Source: Capsicum annuum (lineage: Eukaryota; Streptophyta; Magnoliopsida; Solanales; Solanaceae). Taken from it: a stretch of DNA of 64,000 nt. Position 1 is the stretch's first letter. Each line of letters starts with the position of its first letter. Shown in pieces: positions 47,742 to 58,395 of the stretch. The DNA is taken from positions 85,605,840 through 85,669,839 of the forward strand of contig NC_061118.1 of the NCBI RefSeq assembly GCF_002878395.1, read 5' to 3'. The position numbers and the translations under genes were made by a program. The notes under the pieces were generated by a model. It saw nothing but the letters and a program-made list of their open reading frames with translations. It was not told the DNA's origin and did no database searches.

Positions 47742-49406
47742 TGCCCAAGCGCACACGCAAGTGTACATGGTCTATCAAGTAGTAAAGTGGCCTAATGAAA
47801 GCCAAGTATCGATACCAAAGGGACTTGGTTTAACAATGCTTCAATTCTAGTTCACAATTTAGAATAATTTAGTGTAAGGGTAACCGAAAAGAGAGTTTGG
47901 AAATTGTAACTGAAAGTAAAGTAAATAATGGGGAAATTAAAGTCTTGAAACAATCAGTGGAAGTAAAGCCCAGGGTTAAAGCACTTTGAACAATCATACT
48001 ATGTTATTGAGTTTTATTTGTTAACTTGATTATCTTGGTTGTTGATTCGTAGGGTTAATTGCATGATAATGGTCTCCCGACCTCTAATCTTTTACCTAAT
48101 ATGGACATTACAACTATATCGTCGAGCGGGGATTTAATTATCCAATTAAGTTCTTTAAGCTATCATCCTACGTGTGAATCAAGTGAGGCTTCTAAGTACA
48201 TTCTTGTCCCAGGTGCTAATTTGAATTCCTTATTTTATAAATGAATACAAACCACACTTTGGTTATTCACATGTTCTATCTCCCTATTCCCTCTCCTGAG
48301 ATCACAAGGTTGGCAATTGATGTATTCTAAGGGTGATCAAGCCTCAAAATAATTAAATCAAGAATAAACAAAAAACTAATAATGATAAGAGAATTAAATG
48401 AAATCAATTCAAAGCAATAATACTCATGTTCTTGGCTTTAACCCCGGAAAGGAGCAACTCATAGTCATAATCATGATCCAAAAGGTTGAATACATGATAT
48501 AATCTAAAATAAAGATAAAGGAATAACGTAAAATCTAAAAAAACATGTAGTAGCAGCTCCTTGATGTTCCAAGACGTCCAAATATAATTAACAATGTGTA
48601 CAAGAGGTGTATTTATAGTTGAACAAAAGTCTAGGTTGTGTATACATAGGAGAAGGAAACTTTGGCCGCATATAGATAGAGGGGGCATAGCCTTCTTGTG
48701 TGCACCTCTATAGAGAGGGAATCATGGGCTGTTTAGCACTGCTCTAAGGGAGTCTGTGTGGGCTTCATAGCCTACTATAGCTGGGGCATCACAGACTAAT
48801 CGCCTCCACATACTGGAATGGTCTTTTGCATCCAATATTTCTCTAAGTGTTCCTCCCCTTCTTCCTTTGCCTTGTGGTGTTGTTTTTCCTTGGTTTTAAG
48901 CTTTTATATCATCAAAATATCATCTACCTCAAATCATCAAGATTCCTTCATAATCACACACCACGGATTTGAGATCATAACAACACAATATCCATAACAA
49001 TGAGTTAAAACAAGAGCTAAGACTAGGCTAGTTCATGTTAATCTTCAACTTAGTGTTCCAACTCAACACTTAATAAAATTGAAATTTGCACATTACCAAC
49101 AAGTTTTTCCAGTCATAATTACACATTTAAGCCATTTTGACACTTTAAACATAATAGAATACAACAGAATCGATTAGACAAGCACCTAGCTCAAGCTAGT
49201 AATGCTAGTTTCCTCGATTGAACTCTAAATGACTCATTAAAGTACAAACTTGTTTGGAATTCACTTTGAACATTGTAATCATGTACTTTGACACTTAGAT
49301 GCACATTTATCTCATTATCAACCCATATAGCATATGAATCATCCTCAAAACAAGGCTAAAAAGACTAGAATAGTGACACTAGAATGCATAAATACACCTA
49401 ACATCA
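47742..49406. mobile_element. 1.67-kb insertion inside gag of H, possible solo LTR
   Basis: The gag sequence before 47741 continues after 49406. The inserted stretch starts TGCCCAAGCG and ends CACCTAACATCA, that is TG...CA like an LTR, and has no conserved ORF. Its first 120 bp (GTCTATCAAGTAGTAAAGTG and TACCAAAGGGACTTGG) recall sequence common in Solanaceae retroelement LTRs, from memory. I see no clean flanking duplication (GACAG before, GGAGT after), so the type is uncertain. Confidence 0.5.
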
Positions 49407-50000
49407 GGAGTCCTGATGGAAAGTGTAAGTGTGATATATGCAAGAGAAGTCAAACAATGTGAAATTTTGGAGGAAGAAAGGATTAATGACAAGCTGAGAG
49501 TGTTGCATAAAAGTTTGAAGGGTTTCCACCTGGCCTCTCCTGGGCAAGGCGAGAATCTAGGTTGGAACCACGAAGATATAAGCATGGATAAATATGAAAG
49601 ACAAGGGATCATTAATGAATAAACTTTGGCTTGAATCTTGAATAGTGTTGGGAGGACCGACGAAATGGTAAATGAAATGCAAAGTGATTTCTCTACTCTT
49701 TACCAAATGGTTGTGTCCCACTCAACTGCCATTCAAAAAGTAGAGGGAAAAGTGAAAAAAATATCAAAGTATCTCATAGAGAGGCAAAGTAAAGAAATAC
49801 CAAGTGGGGAGGAAATAAAAAGGTCCAATGATGATGAGCCAAAGCCAAGTGAGATTGTAGTTGAAAAGTCAAAGGTAAATGATCGCCAAATTGTCTCCAT
49901 ACCATCAAACACTATTTCTCCTACTTTCCCTAAATGGTTCACGCAAAAGGGAGAAAATGTAAAGCTTAACAAGTTCTTCAATAAATTTAACACCCTAACT
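49407..50000 (+). pseudogene. gag: gag of H, second part
   Basis: ESVSVIYAREVKQCEILEEE (from about 49417) matches the acidic linker after the gag helix in F and E. The Gly/Trp end (GQGENLGWN), the coiled-coil STAIQKVEGKVKKISKYLIE (about 49720-49790) and a Lys/Ser-rich tail follow, with a TAA at 49621 between two otherwise clean frames. Confidence 0.75.
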
Positions 50001-50635
50001 ATTAATATCCCTCAAATTAAGGCTTTGCAAGATATGTCGGGGTATGTTAAATTTATGAAAGATTTGGTATCTAAGAAGAAACTTGTGGAGGATGAAACTA
50101 TAAAAGTAACGCATCATTGTAGTGCCATTATGTCAAGCACATTAGTAAAAAAAAAGAAAGACCCCAGAGCTTTTACAATTCCATGTACCATGGGGTTGTT
50201 TAAGTTTGCGAAGGTGTTGTGCGATCTTAGAGAAAGTGTAAACCTAATGCCTTATGCTATATTCCACAAGCTCGGATTGGGAAAGCCAAAAAATACCACA
50301 ATGAAGTTTCTCATAGTTGATCGGTCCATCAAGAAGCCCATAGGAGTTCTTCATGATGTTTTAGTAAAAATGGAATAGTTTATCTTCCCCACTGATTTTG
50401 TGATCTTGGATTAGCCAATGGATATTGAAGTTTCTATTATTCTCCAGAGACCATTTTTAGCTACAGGGAAGGATTTAGTGGATGTGGAATCCGGTGAGAT
50501 AAAGTTTTGGTGGAATAACGAGGAGGTGTCCTTCAATATATACAAGTCCATGAAGAAACCTATGGACTTACAAGTTATCTCAGTGACTGATATTTTTGAT
50601 GGGGAAGTGAAGAATCATGTTGATGTGATCTTATA
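50001..50635 (+). pseudogene. Protease region of H
   Basis: The block NTLTINIPQIKALQDMSGYV, then KKKDPRAFTIPCTMGLFKFA and the active-site region VLCDLRESVNLM: the catalytic motif D-L-G-A reads D-L-R-E at 50223-50234, so the protease is dead. Next come LIVDRSIKKPIGVLHDVLVK, a TAG near 50377, and VSIILQRPFLATGKDLVDV. It ends at about 50633. Confidence 0.83.
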
Positions 50636-51984
50636 AGATAATCCTTTGGTAGCAGTGCTACGAAATTGTGAAAGGAAAAAAGTGGAAGAATATGATGAGG
50701 TGGTTGCATCTTTAACGGGGCTTGGATCTTATTCCAAGAACCCAAGAAAGTTGGACCTTGATCTAAATAATCATGAGATCCCACCTGCAAAACTATCCAT
50801 TCTCGAGACATCTAAAGTTGAATTGAAGCCATTTCAACCCTATCTTCAATACGTGTTCTTGGAGGATGGAGACACATTACCAATCATCATTACAAGTGAC
50901 CTTGAACCCTCTTAAGTGGATACACTGAAGTTGGTGGTGAAAAAGTTTATTTGAGCTATTGGATGGACAATTGCTGACGTCATAGGAATAACCCCCAACA
51001 TTTGTTCCTTTAAAATTAAATTTGAACAAGATCATGTATCGAGTGTGGACCATCAATGGAGGCTAAATCAATCCATGCAAGAGGTGGTAAAGAAGGAAAT
51101 CATAAAATGACTTGACGAGGGAGCAATATATCAAATATCCAATAGCACTTGGGTGAGCTTGGTATAGTATGTCTCAAAGAATAGTGGCATCACGGTAGTT
51201 GAAAATGAAAAGAATGATCTCATCCCTGTCTGACCGGTCACCAGGTGATGGATGTTCATGGATTACCAAAAGCTAAACTCATGGACCAAAAAAGACCACT
51301 TTTTGATGCCTTTTATGGATCAAATGTTGAATTGGCTAGCCGAGGGAGGATGGTATTGTTTCTTAGATGGTTATTCGAGGCATAATAAAATTTATATCAC
51401 CCCATAGGACCAAAAAAAGATGACTTTTACTTACCTATACGGGACATTCATATTCAAGAAAATGCCCTTTTGGTTATACAATGCCCCGACAATCTTTCAA
51501 TGTTATATGTTGCAATAATTGCGGATATGGTCAAAGATTCAATGCAGTTCTTTATGGGTGATTTCTTGATGGTTTGGATCTCATTTAAATCATGTTTTGA
51601 ACATATAAGCAAGGTGCTTGAAAGGTGCATGGAAACTAACCTTGTCCTAAATTAGGAGAAATATCATTTCATGGTCAAGGAGGGCAGTGTTTTAAGCCAC
51701 AAGATATTGAGAAAAGGGATACAAGTCAATCAAGGGAAGGTAGAGGCAATTTCCAAGCTACCACCCCCGTGTTAGTAAAAGGTGTTTGGAGTTTTCTAGG
51801 ACATACTAGGTTTTATCGATGTTTTATTAAGGATTTCTCCAAGATAGCTCATCCAATGTGCAAAATCCTTGAGAAGGAGACTAAATTCAACTTCGATGAG
51901 GCATGCTTAAAATCCTTTGATCATCTTAAGGATTTGCTTATTTCAACCCCTATCATTGTGGGCCTAGATTGGTCATTCCCTTTG
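50636..51984 (+). pseudogene. Reverse transcriptase region of H
   Basis: The linker STLETSKVEL-like segment and LQYVFLEDGDTLPIIITSDL (about 50843-50905) come first, then VVKKEIIK, MDYQKLNSWT, LDGYSRHNKIYI (51360-51400) and FIFKKMPFWLYNAP (about 51447-51490). The catalytic box falls near 51545 (FFMGDFLMVW), with the first Asp replaced by Gly. FLGHTRFYRCFIKDFSKIAH (51790-51850) closes it. Stops are frequent. Confidence 0.85.
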
Positions 51985-52440
51985 TAGATAATGTGTGATG
52001 CAAGTGGGATTGTATTAGGTGCAGTGTTAGGTCAATGCAAGGAAAAACTCTTTCATCCTATCTATTATTCAAGCAAAACCTTGAATAATGCTCAACTTAA
52101 CTACTCTGTTACCGAACAAGAGTTGTTGGTGGTTGTATATGTTTTTGAAAAATTTTCCACCTACTTGTTAGGAATGAAAGTGGTGGTGCAAATGTACCAT
52201 GTCGTACTTAAGTACCTTATGGAAAAGAAGGAATCAAAGCCGCGCCTAATTAGATCGATTTTGGTCTTACGAGGATTCAACTTTGAGGTAAAGGATCAAA
52301 AGGGGTGTGAAAACCAAGTGGCCTGTTATCTATCGCATCTTGAAGGTAATCATGAAAGGCATGGAGAAATTGAAATTGATAATACTTTTCCCGATGAACT
52401 AGTCATGTCAATTGTGGGAAAAAGTGCATTGGGTATGCTG
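51985..52440 (+). pseudogene. RNase H of H
   Basis: A clean frame, 51991-52458, reads MCDASGIVLGAVLGQCKEKL, YYSSKTLNNAQLNYSVTEQE, LLVVVYVFEKFSTYLLGMKV and ENQVACYLSHL. It is the best-preserved RNase H in the window, with both D (MCDAS) and E (TEQELL) residues in place. Confidence 0.85.
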
Positions 52441-53681
52441 ACTTTGCGAACTATGTAGCAAATGGTGTACTTCTCGATGGGATTGGCTACCATAAAAAGA
52501 AATAGTTCTTATTTGATGCAAAGAGATATTTTTAGGATAAGCAGTTCCTATTTTAGGAGTGTACGGATGGTGTTATTAGGCGGTGTGTTATGGAAGTTGA
52601 GATAAATGATATCCTTGAAGCTTTCCTCTTCTCACCTTATGGTGGTCACGATGGAAGAATTAGTACTGCCGCTAAAATCCTTCAATGTAGGTATTATTGG
52701 CCCTCCATGCATCGAGGCACCATTGAGTAGGTAAAATCATGTAACCAATGTCAAATGCATGGTGGTATTTCAAGAAGGCATGAAATACCCCTCAAACCAA
52801 ACCTCAAAGTGGAACTTTTTAATGTGTGAGGAATTGACTTTATGGTCCCTTTTGTTAGCTCATTTGGAAATAAATACATATTGGTAGCGGTTGACTATGT
52901 GATAGCAAAAGCTTTACCCTCTTTTTGAAAACACACATCTTCATAAGGTTTGGAATGTCGTGTGCCATCTTTAGTGACGGAGGCTCACCTTTTTGTAATC
53001 GGGCATTCGAGGCCATTTTTGAAAAGTATGGGGTTAAAATCAAAGTAATTACTCCATACACCCCCAAACGAGTGGCCAAGTTGAAGTTTTAAATTGAGAA
53101 ATCAAAGCAATACTTGAGAAGATAATGAATATAGGCTGAACCAATTAGGCAAGGTATCTTGATAAAGCATTTTAGGCTTATAGAATGGCCTACAAAATCC
53201 AAATTGGCATGTATCTATACCAAATGGTATTTGGAAAGGCATGTCATTTGCCTATCGATATTAAGCGTAAAGCCTTGTGGGCTTTAAAGAGGTTGAACAT
53301 GGATTAAAGGGAAGCCTTCGAGGAAAAGGTTACAAAACTCCACGAGTTGAGGATTTCTGACTCAAGTCTTATGAGAGATCTTCATTGTATAAGGAGAAAA
53401 TAAAGAAATGGCATGATGCTCGAATATTAAGACGGGAATTCCATGTTGGAGAGAATGTACTCCATTATAATTTTTGCTTAAAACTCTTTGTGAGGAAGCT
53501 TCATTCTAAATGGTCGGGACCATTTGAGATTTCTAATGTTTACCCTAGTGGTGCTATTGAATTGAAAGATTATGAAATAAAATAATTTGTAGTAAATGGT
53601 CAAAGGGTGAAACACTACAAAGTGAAAGATCCTATGGTGGCCAAGGTAGAGTGTGCTCATTTCAAAGATGCTGCATGGTGA
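52441..53681 (+). pseudogene. Integrase of H
   Basis: YGGHDGRISTAAKILQCRYY (about 52637-52695), with the first finger His replaced by Asp, then VKSCNQCQMHG (CxxC kept) and the core FNVxGIDFMVPFVSSFGNKY (about 52820-52875). A single-base loss near 52915 shifts the frame; the second acidic block (IFSDGGSPFCN-like, about 52965-53000) is read in another frame. The C-terminal part, 53385-53585, has FHVGENVLHYNF and VYPSGAIELKDYEIK; TGA at 53679. Confidence 0.83.
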
Positions 53682-54785
53682 AAGAGGAAAGTCATATTGC
53701 GACGTTAAATTAAGTGCTTATTGGGAAGCAACCTATCCTTCACTAATTTCTTGTTTGATTGATGTTTTGTAGGTGTTTTAAACAAAAGTTCAGTGTCTAA
53801 CAAAATAGGGAAAAAAGAGCTGAAAAATAGCCGCTATGCAGGAAGTTCCACATTTTGCAAGTATACAAGTCAAAATATAGAAAGATATGGACTTGTGCTG
53901 AAATGGATCAAAAGGGGATAGAAGTGCAGCTGAAAGAGCAGCTCAAGCAGTATCAAGCCTCTGTTACCGCGATGGCGGTCCTATAGCTGCAATTGTGGTC
54001 AGTGAAGTTTGGTCAAGTGAATGCAATCACAGTTTCTAGTCAATTATCGCATTTACCACGACCATGGCTTTATCCACGTAATTGCAGCCTAGCGGGCTAG
54101 TAAAGTGAACGCGATCAAGATGTTCAGGCAATGATTGCTGTCAGCTCGATTGCAAAACTATCACCACGATCACGTCCAAGCGGGCTTAATGAGCAAGGCC
54201 AATTCAGTCAAATGGCATAGCTAATTCCAATCCCCATATAAGATCCAAATTTATTTTTCCTTGGACAATATAGAAGAGAGGAGGATTGGAAAAAATTAGA
54301 AACTTGTGGAACCCTATATTTTGGGGAAATATTTTCTTCTTGTGTAATTAGAATTTCAAGCTAAAGTTGGTGAAATTAGAGTGTGAAGTTAAGATATTCT
54401 TTACTTTTCGTTGTTATAGATGCTATGAAAGAATTGTTTGGTATGTTTCTTCTCTTTCATTCCATGAGTAGATAATTTCTCTAGTTTTGTGATTGTGTTG
54501 AACTAAGGTGCAAGTGTGTTTGGGTCATGATAAGTTTGTATGATTTTTAGTTATTGATTGTGGATTCCACCACTGCTTGGTTTTAATAGTTGGAATTTGT
54601 GGGTGAAAACCCCAATTATCCAAATGGGTTTGTTAAGTATAAGACCCAAACTCTTGAAAAAACTTATTATCCTTAAAAGAGGGATGTGGATGAACTCTCG
54701 AAAACCCATAGCTTCCTTGAAAAAAGGCTATAGGGCTTGAAATATAGGGTGAGCTCTTGGAGACGGAGTTGTCCTTTTCCCATTC
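53682..54785 (+). repeat. Post-pol landmark and LTR-like 3' end of H
   Basis: TTGGGAAGCAACCTATCC (53728-53745) is the landmark after integrase. From about 53930 the sequence resembles the E and F LTRs: a patch of ACCGCGATGGCGGT-like words (53960-54180), CCATATAAGATCC as a possible TATA box (about 54233-54245), CCATGAGTAGATAATTTC (about 54460) and TTGTGGGTGAAAACCCC (54597-54613). The LTR start and its last part are missing. Confidence 0.65.
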
Positions 54786-54789
54786 TTTT

Positions 54790-55134
54790 ATCTTGCTTAG
54801 TTTTTCCGTTTCAAGACTGATGTATATTTGACTATTACAGAACTCATATTTCTTTGTTAATGGCTCTTGTACCGACACTACTAGGTCGTGGAATGTTATT
54901 GTTATCTTATCTATCTTTTCTATTAGTATTATTATTATTATTATTACTACTACTACTATTATTATTATTATTACTATCCGATTTATTATTGTATGTCTTT
55001 ACTTGCAAATTTTTGGCATTTATGTCATTTTTCATCAAATTAGCCCATTGATTATAGCTCCGGGCTACGATATGGCTCACCTACTGATGAGATAAATTGG
55101 GTTTCATCATGACTTGTAAATCGGGTCGTGGCAA
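54790..55134 (+). repeat. 3' end of a chromovirus-type LTR, with ATT microsatellite
   Basis: It ends CATGACTTGTAAATCGGGTC and GTGGCA, the usual end of Tekay/Del LTRs, and carries CTCACCTACTGATGAG just before. An (ATT)n/(ACT)n microsatellite occupies 54926-54977. No internal sequence follows, so this is an isolated fragment, not the LTR of D. Confidence 0.55.
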
Positions 55135-57479
55135 AGGATTATTTCATTCTTTCATGAAGGTGAAGAACACACCTAATAAGTAAAGTGGACACAGAGTCTT
55201 AATTTGCTATTTGGTCTCGGCTTGACACAATTATTCTCTCGACGATGATGTGGTTGATACCTCCCAATCTAATTTGAGATTAGTGACCAATATTATTTAA
55301 ACTCTTGCAAGAAAAGTCGAGAAATATAACTAATTATAGTTACTCAATTTATTTTTGTGTCTAAAACACCATACATTGGAAAATTAAAAATATTAACAAA
55401 TAGTTTTTTATTTTGATCATTTTCTTGGATGCGGCATAGTAAAATCTTTTCAGTTATAAGATTCTAATTTAGGAGTTAAATTCCTTTTTTTAGCTTTTGT
55501 TTGGAATGCTTATGGATTTTTTTCCTGCTTTAAGTTATTAGCATGAATATGTTTATTTTCTTTGTAAAGTTATTACCTTCTTATCCTCTTCAATTCAATA
55601 TATGAATAAATCTATACAACCCATTAGTAATTGATTTTTCAATACAGGAGAAGGAAAATTTATTTGTTGCGTGTGTTTGAGACTTCGTGCCAATTCAGAG
55701 TAAATTTAAAAGCTTATTTTTTCTAAATTTTCGTTTTCAGTCACATTGATCTTATTTATTTTGTTAAAATGTATATTATATATTTGTACAGACTAAAGTT
55801 CATCGTGCGTGATATAATAATAATAATAAAAGATTATTATTTCTTCATCAACTAATATCACAATCTTACGATTACCTTATGTTACATTGGGAGGATGGAT
55901 TGTGAGAATCGCATTGTCCCAATGAAAAATTTGTTCTATTAATGTAGCCTCTTTTCCTTGGTGCATTCCTGTTTGAGATACATTGTTCATTTGAGATTGC
56001 ACCTGCATTAATTCAGTTAGTTATGAGTTAAATGTGCAAGCACTTCTGTTTGCCATTTTTCTGAAATTAAAAGTCTAAATTCATAAAAATTCATTAAATA
56101 TGTCTTCCATCTATGAATTTTGTTTGGATTAGAATTCTTTCCACAACCAATTAATTAATATTTACTTTCATTACTTGTCACAATCTTCAGTTCTTAAATT
56201 GCCAAAGGTAGGAGGAAAAGTTAGGTTTAGTTTAGAATTATTTTACCATTTGAATCTTGATAGCATTTATGATTAAAGAGAAAATTGCTTTTGATTTGAG
56301 GTAAATCTTTTGAAATATTAGTATGTTCTTGAAGCTAATTTAGATTTAGAATTTTTTTTTTACGAATTAAAATCTCAATAGTATCTATGTTTGAAAAAAT
56401 AAATTTGTGTGTGATTTGAGATACATTTTTCTTAAATGTTAGTATATTTCTGAAGCTAATTTAGGTTTAGATTTTTTTTATGAATTAAAATCTTGATAAT
56501 ATCTATATTTGAAGAGTTAAATTTATTTATGATTTGCAGTATATTTTCATAATTTTAGTTTGTTTCAAAGTTTAATAATAAATTATTGTGTATTCTGGAA
56601 AACAATTGCTACTTGAGATTTTTTGTTATTTTTGGTTAGTATCTCACATACAATAAGTAATTTAAAATTTACTTATTTATAATTTTGTACAGATTTGGAT
56701 AATTGTTAATTGGTATGCCTGTTTTATTTGAGGTAAGTTTTCTAAAATTTAATCTTTTCCTAAAGTTTACTATAATAAATTATTATTGTATATTTTTGAA
56801 GAAATTGCTAATTGAGAAATTTTCGTTATACTTTGTGTTGATTATGTTTCATATACAATCAATGACTCAAATTTTTATTTGCTTATTTATTTTGTTAGAA
56901 TCTTGATTTTGCAAGAGTATATGACGAAGCAATGAATAAGAAAATTTACTAAGTTAACAAAATTTAGAGGTACTTTTCCCTTGTCTCTCTACTTCTCTCC
57001 ACATAATTTGATTAATATATAATAATTGTATTAGAGTAAATAAAAAATAGATCCAATAAATTTGTATAAAAATAGTTTAGAAATGATATTAAATTGGGTT
57101 AGATCTGAGATAAATGAACACATACGAATTTGGGTATTTTCTTTTGGGAAACGGACTTATGAGTCTACTTCGTTTTGTATAATTTATTTTTTATTGGGTA
57201 TTATATTCTTGAAAACATAATTAAAATTATAAAGATTATCTGGTTGAAGTATTTTTGTTTTTTTGATAAATCTTGATTGGTCGGGGCCAATTTGGTACAA
57301 ATGTTAAAAGGGGGTGTCACAGGTAGTTAGTTGGACAATTTAGCTAAAAATGACAAAAGAGTTTGAAAATGAGGTGTATGTGACTCAAGTTTTAATAATT
57401 GAGTGTAGCTGACAATTACGATTAGAAATGTTGAAAAAGTTTATGAATAATCCACAAGTTTTTTAATTTATACTTTGAT
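55135..57479. other. AT-rich non-coding region with local tandem repeats
   Basis: No coding frame with any family resemblance. About 56225-56530 holds roughly three copies of a ~115-bp unit (GAAGCTAATTTAG(A/G)TTTAGA then GAATTAAAATCT and a TTTGAT/GATTTGAG stretch). About 56545-56680 and 56755-56890 are a second pair of related segments (AATAAATTATT... then ACAAT(A/C)A). A CAT/ATT-type run lies at 55820-55830. The far end could include the MULE terminus, which I could not place. Confidence 0.5.
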
Positions 57480-57521
57480 CCAAATGTTGACCTAATATAA
57501 CAGAAAACAGAGGGAAAAAGT

Positions 57522-57776
57522 GTGTGTTTCTCTCTGTTCTCATTCATTGTTGTTTTTTCTTTCTTCGTGATTTTTGTTATTCATTGTTGCTGCTTCTTTA
57601 TTCATCAACTTTTGCTTCATTATCATCATCATCTTCTTCATTATCATCATCATCATCTTCTTGTTGTTGACCATTGTTGTTGTTGTTATAGCTACTGCCG
57701 CTACTTGACTAATTTTTTAGGGCAAATTTTATTTGGTACATCACTTCGGCATTACTTCATAGGTGACTTTGGTAAG
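57522..57776 (+). other. Low-complexity leader of the MULE gene, possible 5' exon
   Basis: A (TCATCATCT)-type run at 57615-57665 encodes His/Leu/Cys repeats in one frame and is not convincing as protein. It is followed by GGTAAGT at 57771-57777, a good plant splice donor; an acceptor-like TTATTTAG ends at about 58470, just before ATG 58480. The leader and the minisatellite between could thus be a 5' exon and an intron. Confidence 0.35.
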
Positions 57777-57849
57777 TAAAATTATGATTTTTTGTTGAAT
57801 TTGTCATCTAGGTACACTGATATTGTGTTGTTTTTTCAACAATTGATAG

Positions 57850-58395
57850 AACCTGAATACGAATCCAACATAAGAGCCATCTGTTTCAGCATATAACTCA
57901 TCTATTATGACGGATGAGTCATCTGTTGCAACGAAAGAATCATATGTTGAATTCATATTTATGGTTTTATAGAACCATAACATGAATCGAACAGATTGGT
58001 CATCTGTTGAACTAGATCAGTCACCTTTTGCAATAGAACTTGAACATGATTACAACATACGCGCCGTCTATTGCAACAGGTAACTCATATGTTGCAATAA
58101 GTTAGTTATCTGTTGCAACATGTCACTCATCTGTTAGAATCAGCTTCAAAGGTTCTTTAGTACTATAATATCTATCCCAACAGGAGCTTCATCTGTTGTA
58201 ACAGATAGATAATCTATTGCAATATATGAGTCACCTGTTCTAATAGATGACTCATTTGTTGGAATCAACTTCAGGTTCTATAGTATGGTAACATGAATTA
58301 CCAACAGGTGAGTCATCTGTTGCAACATATAATTCACCTGTTGCAACGTATTATTCACTTGTTGCAATAGATTACTCGTCTGTTGGGGTTTACGT
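57850..58395. repeat. Palindromic minisatellite upstream of the MULE transposase
   Basis: Many imperfect copies of a ~20-bp word close to CAACAGATGACTCATCTGTTG (itself nearly palindromic) cover this stretch. A longer order is also visible: the segment starting GATAGAACCTGAA (57846) recurs as AATAGAACTTGAA (about 58024), and GAAT(C/T)...GGTTCT segments occur at about 57958, 58138 and 58261. Similar words occur downstream at 60950-61155, 62025-62145 and 62745-62945. Confidence 0.75.

Larger units (their letters stand above)
46501..54785 (+). mobile_element. Element H: truncated Athila-like retrotransposon with pol
   Basis: LTR end, tRNA-Asp primer site, gag (interrupted), protease, RT, RNase H, integrase and then LTR-like sequence. 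It resembles E and F in LTR and gag but still has the pol genes they lack, so elements like H are the likely source of enzymes for that family. The env-position ORF and 3' UTR are missing: the post-pol landmark (53728-53740) is followed within 250 bp by LTR-like sequence. Confidence 0.78.

Noticed and set aside
54854..55051. Leucine-rich 65-codon frame that looks like a membrane segment
   Set aside because: The leucines come from an ATT/ACT microsatellite inside an LTR fragment.
55135..57479. Possible host gene in the AT-rich stretch
   Set aside because: No frame longer than about 65 codons and no recognisable protein; splice-like sites are expected by chance in such sequence.
57522..57776. 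Reading frame of 85 codons rich in His, Leu and Cys, possible metal-binding peptide
   Set aside because: It is produced by a TCATCATCT microsatellite, has no family resemblance, and is better seen as an untranslated leader.
57850..58395. CRISPR-like array of regularly spaced palindromic repeats
   Set aside because: Repeats are tandem and variable with no unique spacers, in a plant genome; it is a minisatellite.
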